64,000 nt of DNA. Source: JBGQAS01 sp963699305. Lineage in GTDB: Bacteria; Chloroflexota; Anaerolineae; Anaerolineales; Anaerolineaceae. The notes beneath the pieces are model-generated. The model did not search any database. It was not told where the DNA came from and worked only from the letters and a program-made list of their open reading frames with translations. The stretch is from positions 2,232,001 to 2,296,000 of the forward strand of contig OY969431.1 in the NCBI GenBank assembly GCA_963699305.1, written 5' to 3'. Every line of letters begins with the position of its first letter. Position 1 is the first letter of the stretch. Shown here piece after piece: positions 26,801-34,476 of the stretch. Position numbers and translations under genes: made by a program.

Positions 26801-27709
26801 TCAAACCTCCATTTGTGAACTACTTGATGCGAATCCCGATTTTAAAGCGGGCTTCGCCTTCGTCGGAGCAGATGAACGCTCCGTTGGTTTTGGTGCGCTC
26901 TTCAACTTAACCCGTTCGGGACGCGTTAACTCACGGGTATCCACCGGGAAGTAGTTGGGATGCTTTTTACGGAACTCGCGGCACCAGCGAGCCGCATCCA
27001 TGTCCCAGGGAAACGGCGGTTTTGTGGGATCATCATGATAATTTTTGTATTGCACCATTTCTCCCAGCATAATGACCAGCCTATCCAGCGAGCGGCTGGC
27101 TGCCCACCAAGCAGCATCAATGCAGACGCTTCCGTTCAGATGGTTGATATTGGGATGCCAAATGGGAGTTAACCATTTCATCCCAGGCCAGCGTTGCGGA
27201 TACTGGTTGTGCAGGTAGATCTCCACTTGGTGTTTTTCTCCAAAAATGGGCTCACCGCGATGGCTGACTCCGACAATACCTTTGCAAAGAAAGGTAACGA
27301 TATAACGCTCAGGGGGGAGTCCAGGACGCAAGGGCATTGCATCTATTTTGATCATGCTACTGCGTGCAGCAAGTTCCTGAATCAATTGGAAATCCGAGCG
27401 TAAACGCCGGGTGCGTGGATTCTGCGTTGAAGCGGGTGATGCTGAGCCAGCTGTGATATCAGCGGTCAATATCAAACGATCCTCTTTGGGTACCTTGGCA
27501 TCTGCCAGAGTTTCATTTTCCCAAAGTTCACGTCCCAACGCTTTGCTATCCAGTCGGTAACCCATCGGTCTTCCATCAGGTCCCACACTTGGGAGTTTCA
27601 GTAACGCAGTCAGTTCGGTGATGATATCCCTGACAGCAATATCATCCGGGATGTCCGCTTTGCGGGCTCCGCCGTTCGGTAATACGATTGTGATGGATAA
27701 ATCGGACAT
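26801..27709 (-). CDS. Ubiquitin-like domain fused to E2 (UBC) conjugating enzyme
   Basis: A 302-aa fusion. Residues 1-88 are a ubiquitin-like domain ending in ADITAG; residues about 103-255 are a UBC fold with the eukaryote-like active-site block HPNINHLNGSVCID: HPN at 185-187 and catalytic Cys196. The usual Trp-rich follow-up (AAWWAASRSL) is present. The C-terminal tail (256-302) is basic and Pro/Ser-rich, probably disordered. The start at 27709 has GGAGGAG upstream; the longer frame to 27820 overlaps the RING gene. E2 enzymes take the modifier from E1 as a thioester and pass it to lysines. The attached Ubl cannot be charged unless cut after Gly88, so it may act in cis as a regulator or E1/E3 docking module. 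Confidence 0.93.
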   Translation of the reverse strand: MSDLSITIVLPNGGARKADIPDDIAVRDIITELTALLKLPSVGPDGRPMGYRLDSKALGRELWENETLADAKVPKEDRLILTADITAGSASPASTQNPRTRRLRSDFQLIQELAARSSMIKIDAMPLRPGLPPERYIVTFLCKGIVGVSHRGEPIFGEKHQVEIYLHNQYPQRWPGMKWLTPIWHPNINHLNGSVCIDAAWWAASRSLDRLVIMLGEMVQYKNYHDDPTKPPFPWDMDAARWCREFRKKHPNYFPVDTRELTRPERVKLKSAPKPTERSSAPTKAKPALKSGFASSSSQMEV

Positions 27710-27732
27710 CAACTCCTCCAGAGAATCATGAA

Positions 27733-28596
27733 TTATGCGCCATTGCCTCGATGTGGCACCTGGCAATGACCTGTAATATCCCAACAGTCCTGATGGTGCC
27801 AGGCGCCGCATACCGAGCAAATTTTGACGCCGCGCGCATCATTTTGTGCGACCGGTTCAAGACAGTATGGACAACGATGCTCAACCATGCGGCCTGGCAA
27901 TGTCACTTTTTTACGGCCACGAGAACCGCCAATTTTTAAGGATGTTGGTGTGGACGAGACTTCTGTTTTTGACCGCCTTGTTGTACGTGACCTTGCCTGA
28001 GTAGTACTTGCCTGGCTTGAGGTTCGTTTGACGTGATGTGTCCTTGCTGCAGTGCGTTTACGCCGGAGCGCTTCCGCTTTTCGGCGAGCCGATAGACGCC
28101 TGCGCTTGTTTTGTTCTCGCCGGCTTTTACGTTGACTGGCAGTCCGTCTCAGCTGGGTTAATCGTTCCTTTTTCCATGCCACTAACGCCATCCCACCCAA
28201 GATGGCAGCCACGAATGCTTGAACTAATATCAGCCATTCGGGGATGATCAATGACAAATTTGAGATCCCATAAACAAAACGCGAAACTAAGTGAAAAGCG
28301 ATCAATCCCAATAATGCAGCAAGCAACATCACCATAAAGCGCATAAAAAGGATTGAACGCGAAAAAAGGGAACGGGAGTACAAACCTGTGACAATTCCGA
28401 TGGAAGCTGCAGCCGCTAGTTCGAGTAAATATTCGGAAACAACCTGGTTTATTCCTGCTACCAAAAGGAGGAGCAAAGCTGTTCCACAGGCAGCAAGGAT
28501 GATCTCCGCCAGGCACAATAAGAACACAGGCAACTTGTGGACCGGGTTACGTGTAGTGGCGTTTTGTCTACGGCTTGGAACTGCAACTGTTGGCAT
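27733..28596 (-). CDS. Membrane protein with C-terminal prokaryotic RING-like zinc domain (putative E3)
   Basis: A 287-aa protein with four hydrophobic segments (about residues 22-140), a long Arg/Lys-rich linker (about 145-230) and a C-terminal treble-clef zinc domain: CPYC, then CSVCGAWHHQDCW, then GHC and a final His. This spacing matches the prokaryotic RING finger families described in bacterial ubiquitin-like operons. RING domains bring charged E2 and substrate together. Its ATG follows directly after the E1 stop, so the two are translated together. The architecture predicts a cytoplasmic E3 site tethered to the membrane. E3 activity itself is inferred from family and context. Confidence 0.87.
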   Translation of the reverse strand: MPTVAVPSRRQNATTRNPVHKLPVFLLCLAEIILAACGTALLLLLVAGINQVVSEYLLELAAAASIGIVTGLYSRSLFSRSILFMRFMVMLLAALLGLIAFHLVSRFVYGISNLSLIIPEWLILVQAFVAAILGGMALVAWKKERLTQLRRTASQRKSRREQNKRRRLSARRKAEALRRKRTAARTHHVKRTSSQASTTQARSRTTRRSKTEVSSTPTSLKIGGSRGRKKVTLPGRMVEHRCPYCLEPVAQNDARGVKICSVCGAWHHQDCWDITGHCQVPHRGNGA

Positions 28597-29784
28597 TTAC
28601 TCTTCTTCTTCGGAAAGCGATATGCGGGTCTGTTTCTTTGTAACAGGTTCATCCGAAAGATCAATTTCCGCACCCAGAGTAATGGGACGCTTGCTGTCGG
28701 TTCTCGTGACTTTTTCTTTGCGGAAATGGTTGAAATGCAATGCTTGAGCCAGGTCGCCTGTCAGCTCATAAAAATGGTACCCATCGGCATTGTATGCTCG
28801 TAAAATATGCAGAGCAGGGACGCCAACGCTTGCCAAAGTATGATGCAGATAATTTTCATCACCTGTAATGGCATGGGTCATGTTTACTTCCCGCATATTG
28901 CCACAGGTGGGACAATGAGCGGCCTTAAATCCCACCTCAGAAATTGGCTTCATAATATTTTCTGTAGTCTTGCAGGTGGAACAGGTGAGGTCGAGGATCA
29001 GTTCCTGATCTAATTCCAGGATTGCGTCGGCTCCCAAGTCGGAGCGTGCGATGCGCAACATATCTCCAAGAGTGGTGGTTTCGGTGCTGGCAGGCAATTC
29101 GGTTATCTCACCATACACCCAGTGACTCTCGCAATCTTCACGCGGCAGGTAAGCGCTGGTGTGCACCTCGTTGGTCATTCCGTTCACGTGGGTTACCTTT
29201 CCAGCCTGGACCGGGAGATCGTGAATGATCTTAAGTGCTTCCTGCGCTTGCATGGCACCAATAATTGAAGCGATGGTAGGGGTGGTGGGTACTTTACCGA
29301 GCAGTACGTTCTCGCGCGCCAGAAGCGGACAAGAATACCGGATGGAAAGATCACGGCGTGCCTGTTCGGTGAGTGTGCATTCAAAACAGGCGCCTTCCCC
29401 CGGAATGAATACGCGCACCAATCCAAGGAATTCCTGTATAGCACCATCCACCCAGGGCTTGTTGGTCCAATAGGCAAAGCGGTTGATGGCAAGCCTGGCT
29501 TCGCGGTTATCCAGGCAACCGATGATCACATCCATGCGACGGATGAGACCAAGCCCCAATTGGGTGGTTACGTCGGCATGCAGATACTGCACATGCACCT
29601 GGGGATTCAATTCGATCGCCCGTGCTGCCGCCACTTCTGCTTTACGGCGCCCGGTATCCGATTCACGGAACAACACCGAACGGGAGAGATTGGCCATCTC
29701 GATCGTATCAAAATCGACGATGAAAATATTTCCCACTCCCATCAACGCCAGGTTCTTCACAACTTCATTGCCGAGCACCTGCAC
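28597..29784 (-). CDS. E1/ThiF-like ubiquitin-activating enzyme, main part (frame-disrupted from N-terminus)
   Basis: The bulk of an E1-like adenylyltransferase. It opens in the middle of the glycine-rich ATP loop, whose first half (VVGAGA) lies in the frame of the upstream segment; then LGNEVVKNLALMGVG, VDFDTIEMANLSRS (Asp and Arg contacting ATP), a catalytic-cysteine candidate in YSCPLLAREN and GKVPTTPTIASIIGAMQAQEALK, the crossover-loop helix of ThiF/MoeB/E1. A C-terminal extension has two CxxC pairs (CSTC, CPTC) and may bind zinc. The enzyme would adenylate the free Ubl and form a thioester. Restoring two bases (CT) near 29772-29778 joins it to the 29765-30250 segment. The apparent start inside the loop is an artefact of the break. 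Confidence 0.9.
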   Translation of the reverse strand: MQVLGNEVVKNLALMGVGNIFIVDFDTIEMANLSRSVLFRESDTGRRKAEVAAARAIELNPQVHVQYLHADVTTQLGLGLIRRMDVIIGCLDNREARLAINRFAYWTNKPWVDGAIQEFLGLVRVFIPGEGACFECTLTEQARRDLSIRYSCPLLARENVLLGKVPTTPTIASIIGAMQAQEALKIIHDLPVQAGKVTHVNGMTNEVHTSAYLPREDCESHWVYGEITELPASTETTTLGDMLRIARSDLGADAILELDQELILDLTCSTCKTTENIMKPISEVGFKAAHCPTCGNMREVNMTHAITGDENYLHHTLASVGVPALHILRAYNADGYHFYELTGDLAQALHFNHFRKEKVTRTDSKRPITLGAEIDLSDEPVTKKQTRISLSEEEE

Positions 29785-30250
29785 CGACCACCATGACGCT
29801 TGCTTTTTCCACTTTTTCGCGTTCCCACCACGAGATCAAGCTGAATGTACCTAATCGGTCGGTCTGCAAGTTGGGAACCACCAAGGGTTTCTCGGGGGAA
29901 ACCGGTAACCGGCGGGGTCCGCTGGATGCAGACGTGGATGTAACTGGAGACTGGGGTATGGTTGACTTTACTTCATCAGCAGCCAGTTCGCGCGCATTGG
30001 CAAGATTGGAGGCATTGAGCTCGTTGATGAACCAGCCGACGCCCTGACGACTTTGGATCAATTCGCTGTCTTCAAGAGCCTTGAGAGCCTCGCGCAAGGT
30101 TGAGCGTGAGACGCCATATTGTTCACAGAGTTCTCGCTCGGAAGGAAGCGAAGTGCCTGGTGGAAAAACACCGTCCAGGATTGCTTTCGCTACCTTTCCA
30201 GTGAGGATGTCGGATAATGATTTTCTCGGAAGAATGTTTTGTGTCATCAT
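29765..30250 (-). CDS. GntR-type winged HTH fused to start of E1 (frame-disrupted)
   Basis: Residues 1-77 are a GntR/FadR-type winged helix: FPPGTSLPSERELCEQYGV, SRSTLREALKALE and LIQSRQGVGWFI. A Pro/Ser/Thr-rich linker (78-128) follows, then DRLGTFSLISWWEREKVEKA and SVMVVGAGA, which is the typical N-terminus and ATP loop of an E1-like enzyme. The frame then stops 2 codons later, while the next frame carries on exactly where the loop should continue. The sequence therefore supports one HTH-E1 protein of about 555 residues, the first gene of the operon. As the HTH lacks a separate effector domain, the E1 half may sense Ubl charging; this is inference. Two tandem ATGs mark the start; the ribosome site is weak. 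Confidence 0.85.
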   Translation of the reverse strand: MMTQNILPRKSLSDILTGKVAKAILDGVFPPGTSLPSERELCEQYGVSRSTLREALKALEDSELIQSRQGVGWFINELNASNLANARELAADEVKSTIPQSPVTSTSASSGPRRLPVSPEKPLVVPNLQTDRLGTFSLISWWEREKVEKASVMVVGAGARQ

Positions 30251-30263
30251 TTCACTTGTATGC

Positions 30264-30282
30264 TTGTCATACCACTAGACAA
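30264..30282. promoter_or_regulatory. Inverted repeat, putative GntR-type operator
   Basis: TTGTC-N9-GACAA (30264-30268 and 30278-30282) directly downstream of the -10 box of the ubiquitin-like operon, with a further CTTGTATG copy next to it (30256-30263 region). Position over the start region fits repression, plausibly by the operon's own HTH-E1 protein. Confidence 0.5.
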
Positions 30283-30283
30283 T

Positions 30284-30311
30284 ATTATAGAGCAATTTTT
30301 ACTTATGTCAA
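30284..30311 (-). promoter_or_regulatory. Consensus sigma70-type promoter of the ubiquitin-like operon
   Basis: On the minus strand TTGACA (30311-30306), 16-nt spacer and TATAAT (30289-30284), both perfect, 34 bp upstream of the first ATG. It is the strongest promoter-like match of the operon and the only one seen ahead of the seven genes. Confidence 0.78.
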
Positions 30312-30397
30312 GGAGTCTTACAAAACTTTAAGGTTCGACAAACCATCGAATATTGGCACTTTACTTGCACCCTTTCTATTAAGGAAAGAGGGTTGAT

Positions 30398-32011
30398 ATG
30401 AGGCGATTTTTATTTACAGTTTTCTTGCTGGCAGCCGGGTTGGTGGCGGTCTTTGTGCGGTCGTGAAAGCTGCACCAATTGCCAGTAAGGATGATTTCGG
30501 TATGGGAATTTCCACCCATTTGCGGGTAGGTGCGGGTGGTCTATCGACATCACTTGATAATCTCCAATCATCGGGAGTTGGGTGGATCCAGGAAGAAATA
30601 CCCTGGAACCTAGTCCAGCAAACTCCTGATTCTTTCCAATGGACTTTTGGAACATCTGACTTTGCATACGACTTTGATGCACTTCTTTCCGAAGCTTCCA
30701 ATCAAAAATTTAACTGTGCTGGCAGTATTGGGTGGAGGTCCGGTATTCCTACCGCACGTATACCCCGGGTCACCCGTCAACAGCGATTCACTCCTGCAGG
30801 CTTGGAGCACTTATATCCAGTCAGTGGTCGATCGTTATGGTGACCGGATTGATTACTGGCAGATAGGAAGAGATGCAAACATGTCGGCCTTTTATGGAAG
30901 CTTGCTTTACCCGACAATTGAAGGTGCGATTGCCAATCCTGATCCTGTGCTCTTTGAGAAATTATTGCAATCGGCATATGAAATCATCAAAGCGAAGGAC
31001 AGTGGCGACACCGTAATCCTTGGTGGGCTCGAAATGAGCAGCACGGATTGCACGAACAATCCATTCAGCTTCCTCGGGCAACTTCAGGTGGCAGGCGCGT
31101 GGAATTATTTTGATGCTTTGGGTGTGGAAATTTTCCGCGGTGCTACCTGGCCTGAACAGAGCATTCCGCGCGGGAATGGTTACGATGTACTCAGCGGAGC
31201 TTGTTTACTTGGTACAACCCGGAACGCCAATCTTTTGGAAGAACTTCGCAGTGTGCGTGCATTCACCAATCAGTTTGGCAGCAAGCCTATCTGGATCACA
31301 GGGGTGGGATACCACGCCGACGAAATCCAGCGACTGGCAGAAATGCGGGGCAGTGAGACCGCAATTGTGGAATCCGATTTGCTTGCACGCACTCTCGTAC
31401 CTTTGTTATCGGAACCTTACATCGAAAAAGTTTTTTGGTACACATTTATGGATGAACCCAATAGATCCAGTTGGGCTTTGGGACCTTTTGGTCAGCTCAC
31501 CTATTCCAACTTGTCTGCCATGCTGCGTGGAGCCAGGGCAGAGGGGCAGATAACCGAACCGGAAATGCAAGCCGAGTTGGTGGAGTATCGCTTTGAAAAA
31601 GATGGCCGCTCCATCATTGTCCTGTGGCGAATCAGCGGTGGTGAAGCCTCTCAGGTGGCGACGGTGCATGCGTTGACTGGAAATACTGCGGTGGCGTATC
31701 CGGCGGACAGCGTGGAGTTCTCTGCATCGACTGGTTTTGGATTGGCTGTTGCACCGGAAGGTAACACATTGGTCCAAGTAAGTGAACGTCCTTTGCTAAT
31801 CGTGGCACAATCCAGCGATGCGCTGGTACAAATGAAGGCAGGTGCCGAGGACCAGATTGCGGGAGTTCAGGATAGCGTGAAAACAGGTGCGAGAGAACCT
31901 TTGGGATGATGCAAAAACCGCCATTTCCAACCAGGTTTCTCAATGGTTGAGCAGTTGGAAGGAATCGCTCATGCAATCCATCAAGGAAAAATTGGATCAG
32001 ACATTTAAATA
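30398..32011 (+). CDS. Secreted glycoside-hydrolase-like TIM-barrel protein (three frame breaks)
   Basis: A protein of about 537 residues once three indels are corrected (near 30440, in the A5/T3 run at 30705-30712, and near 31885-31895). The main open frame is 30647-31909. The ATG at 30398 gives a signal peptide (MRRFLFTVFLLAAG), then FGMGISTHLR, WIQEEIPWNLVQ, YWQIGRDANMSAFYG and VFWYTFMDEPNRSSWALG. These resemble the beta-strand ends of GH39/GH5-like clan A barrels, where Glu residues at IGNE and WxE act as catalysts; here IGRD replaces the usual NE, so activity is uncertain. The true C-terminus (WDDAKTAISNQVSQWLSSW) is amphipathic and lies in another frame, ending at 32011. It faces away from the ubiquitin-like operon. 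Confidence 0.72.
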
Positions 32012-32325
32012 GAGGATACCTGCAATATCAGGGAAATTTCCACCACCTCCGATGAACTCCGGAGGTGATTTTACCGTCAATGTATTCTAGGTAAGCTGAT
32101 ATCCGCCTTGAAAAGCACGTAAATATCGTTTTAGAGGAATATTCATAAAATTATTAAATAGATGCGAAAATTGTATATTATCATGCTTGCTGAACTGTGA
32201 ATATTGATTATGGGTGGCATGATGGTTGACACTATTCAAAAATACGGAACTTAGGCATAATCAGGCTGTTCTTCGAGAAATATGACAGAAAATATCCGAG
32301 TTATTGGCTCAAACAGGAGGAACGA
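32012..32325. other. Intergenic region, 314 bp
   Basis: Contains the hairpin at 32044-32067 and then about 200 bp of AT-rich sequence that probably holds the promoter of the ferredoxin/oxidoreductase operon. No promoter could be fixed with confidence and no coding frame with a start site is seen. Confidence 0.5.
32044..32067 (+). terminator. Putative terminator hairpin
   Basis: Eight-bp stem CACCTCCG/CGGAGGTG with 8-nt loop, followed by ATTTT. The T-tract is short, so confidence is moderate. Confidence 0.5.
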
Positions 32326-32569
32326 ATGCCCGTAAGGGGACGATCGAAGTGGATGAATTGCACTGCAAGGGCTGCGAAGTTTGCGTGGGTGCCTGTCCCC
32401 AAAAAGTGATCGGCCTTGCGATGGATCACTGACACCCAAAGGATACCATCCGGCTCACTTCATAAGCGAAGGCTGCACCGGCTGCGCGATTTGCGCCATG
32501 GTTTGCCCGGAAGCTGCCATCACGGTTTACCGTGAACCACTGCAAGGCTGCTCCAAAGCTGGAGGATGT
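32326..32569 (+). CDS. 2x[4Fe-4S] ferredoxin subunit (frame-disrupted)
   Basis: A small bacterial-type ferredoxin that would carry electrons for the oxidoreductase encoded next. The ATG follows AGGAGG at 5 nt. Two cluster motifs are visible: CKGCEVCVGACP and CTGCAICAMVCP, the latter followed by EAAITVYRE, the usual end of KorD/VorC-type subunits. Two indels interrupt it: a missing G in the G-run at 32336-32339 and one base near 32426-32430. In the present sequence the second half reads on without a stop into the alpha-subunit gene (through CSKAGGCMARELWKG), so either a stop is lost by error or the two are fused. Confidence 0.8.
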
Positions 32570-33676
32570 ATGGCACGAGAACTCTGGAAAGGAAATGAAG
32601 CAACTGCCGAAGCAGCCATTCGCGCCGGTTGTCAGGCGTATTTTGGATATCCCATCACCCCCCAAACGGAATTGTTGGAATACATGTCCAGGCGCATGCC
32701 GGAATTAGGGCGTGCTTTTGTCCAGGCGGAAAGCGAACTGGGTGCAATCAACATGGTATACGGTGCGGCTTGCACCGGAACACGCGTGATGACCTCTTCC
32801 TCCAGCCCGGGCACAAGCCTGATGATGGAGGGTTTGTCTTATATTGCGGGAACCGAAGTGCCCATCGTCCTGGTGGACGTGATGCGCGGCGGACCGGGAC
32901 TTGGCAACATCGCCCCCGCACAGGCGGATTATGACCAGATGGTACACCGCGGTGGGCATGGCGATTATTACCCGATCGTTCTGGCACCATCCAGCGTACA
33001 AGAATCTGTTGACCTGACCGTTCTGGCGTTTGACCTTGCGGAAAAATACCGCTCGATCGCCATCGTTCTTTCAGATGGAAGCATCGGTCAAATGATGGAG
33101 CCGGCTGAAATGCCAGCCATGCAGCCTTTACACAAAGAGCGCGCAGATTGGGCTACTACCGGAGCCAAGGGGCGGGAACGCCGATTCCTGAGTTCCATTT
33201 ATCTCAACCCACCGGAGGAGGAAGTAGCGAATTTTCGGATGCTACGACGTTGGCAGGAAGTTGTTGCCAATGAAGTGCGCTTTAAAGAATATTTCACCGA
33301 TGATGCACAGTTCCTTGTGATGGGTTTTGGATCTGCCGGTCGCATCGCCTTCAGCGCAGTGCGCACAGCACGCGCGGAAGGTATCAAGGTTGGTTTGCTA
33401 CGTCCGATCTCTCTAAACCCTTTCCCTGAAAAAATATTAGTGGAATTAAGTAAAAAGGTTAACGGCATCCTGGTAACTGAAATGAATGCCGGTCAGATGC
33501 TCAATGATGTAATGCTGGTCACCCGAGGGCAGGTTCCTATTGAGTTTTACGGTCGCCTGGGTGGCATGATGCCAATGCCGGAAGAGATCCTTGCTGAGAT
33601 CCACCGTATGGTTAAAGGACCGCTTACAACAGAGGGTCACCCGCGTGATCGATGGCTGGCTCGGATGCCGAAATAG
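32570..33676 (+). CDS. 2-oxoacid:ferredoxin oxidoreductase, alpha subunit (KorA/VorB-like)
   Basis: A 368-aa subunit that binds part of the thiamine diphosphate site and the 2-oxoacid. It begins MARELWKGNEATAEAAIRAG with GGAGG upstream, continues with YFGYPITPQTELLEY, AESELGAINMVYGAA, TSSSSPGTSLMMEG and the C-terminal domain with FGSAGRIA and NAGQMLNDV. This arrangement is typical of 2-oxoisovalerate (Vor) and 2-oxoglutarate (Kor) oxidoreductases of anaerobes. With the beta and gamma genes downstream it forms a cytoplasmic complex that oxidatively decarboxylates a 2-oxoacid to acyl-CoA, reducing ferredoxin. Substrate cannot be set between 2-oxoglutarate and branched-chain oxoacids. Confidence 0.92.
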   Translation: MARELWKGNEATAEAAIRAGCQAYFGYPITPQTELLEYMSRRMPELGRAFVQAESELGAINMVYGAACTGTRVMTSSSSPGTSLMMEGLSYIAGTEVPIVLVDVMRGGPGLGNIAPAQADYDQMVHRGGHGDYYPIVLAPSSVQESVDLTVLAFDLAEKYRSIAIVLSDGSIGQMMEPAEMPAMQPLHKERADWATTGAKGRERRFLSSIYLNPPEEEVANFRMLRRWQEVVANEVRFKEYFTDDAQFLVMGFGSAGRIAFSAVRTARAEGIKVGLLRPISLNPFPEKILVELSKKVNGILVTEMNAGQMLNDVMLVTRGQVPIEFYGRLGGMMPMPEEILAEIHRMVKGPLTTEGHPRDRWLARMPK

Positions 33677-33685
33677 GAGAGACGC

Positions 33686-34465
33686 ATGGTTACTACAGAA
33701 GCGAAGTATGAGGTTGTGTACCAGCGCCCTAATGCGCTGAATGATGTTGTGACGCATTACTGCCCAGGCTGCACGCATGGAATCGCACATCGCCTTGTGG
33801 CAGAAGTCATCGACGAGATGCATTTGAAGGAAAAGACCATTGGTGTGGCATCTGTGGGTTGTTCGGTGTTTGCCTACAATTATTATGATTTTGATTGGGT
33901 GCAGGCACCGCATGGTCGCGCCCCAGCTATGGCAACCGGCGTCAAGCGTGTGCTACCGGATCGCAATGTTTTCACTTATCAGGGAGATGGAGATATGGCA
34001 TCCATCGGGATGGGTGAAATTGTCCACGCTGCAGCTCGTGGTGAGAATATCACGGTGATCTTTATCAACAACACCAACTATGGCATGACCAGTGGCCAGA
34101 TGGCTCCCACTACATTGCCAGGTCAGAAGACGACCACATCACCTAACGGACGCGACGTGGAAACGATGGGTTATCCAATCCGGGCAGCCGAACTGCTTTG
34201 CACACTGGATGGTGCGTCTTTCATTGCCCGCCGTGCGCTCCACGACCCCAAGAACATCCGCATGGCGAAAAAAGCCATCCGATTGGCATTTGAAACCCAA
34301 GCGCGTGGGCTTGGATTTTCGATGGTAGAACTGCTTTCCACCTGCCCGACCAACTGGGGCATGACCCCGGCGCAGGCCCAGCTCTGGCTGGCTGAAAAGA
34401 TGGTGCCCTATTACCCGATAAACGATTTCAAAGTGCACCCGACCATTGCTGAATTGAAGATATAG
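33686..34465 (+). CDS. 2-oxoacid:ferredoxin oxidoreductase, beta subunit (TPP-binding)
   Basis: A 259-aa thiamine diphosphate-binding subunit. HYCPGCTHGIAHR contributes cluster/TPP contacts, and the classical TPP motif runs from GDGDMASIGMGE to NNTNYGMTSGQ. Additional family marks are SVGCSVFAYNYY and APHGRAPAMATG. It starts 9 bp after the alpha-subunit stop with TAGGAGAG upstream and is followed at 11 bp by the gamma subunit, so the genes form one transcript. Confidence 0.95.
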   Translation: MVTTEAKYEVVYQRPNALNDVVTHYCPGCTHGIAHRLVAEVIDEMHLKEKTIGVASVGCSVFAYNYYDFDWVQAPHGRAPAMATGVKRVLPDRNVFTYQGDGDMASIGMGEIVHAAARGENITVIFINNTNYGMTSGQMAPTTLPGQKTTTSPNGRDVETMGYPIRAAELLCTLDGASFIARRALHDPKNIRMAKKAIRLAFETQARGLGFSMVELLSTCPTNWGMTPAQAQLWLAEKMVPYYPINDFKVHPTIAELKI

Positions 34466-34476
34466 GGAGGAGAAAC

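Noticed and set aside
26533..29784. Ubl/YukD-like genes as part of a type VII secretion locus
   Set aside because: No FtsK/EssC ATPase or WXG100 protein is present, whereas E1, E2, RING and JAB are.
23897..30250. CBASS-type (Bil/Cap2-Cap3) antiphage operon
   Set aside because: No CD-NTase or effector gene is adjacent; the E2 and RING are eukaryote-like and the partners are FHA and VWA proteins.
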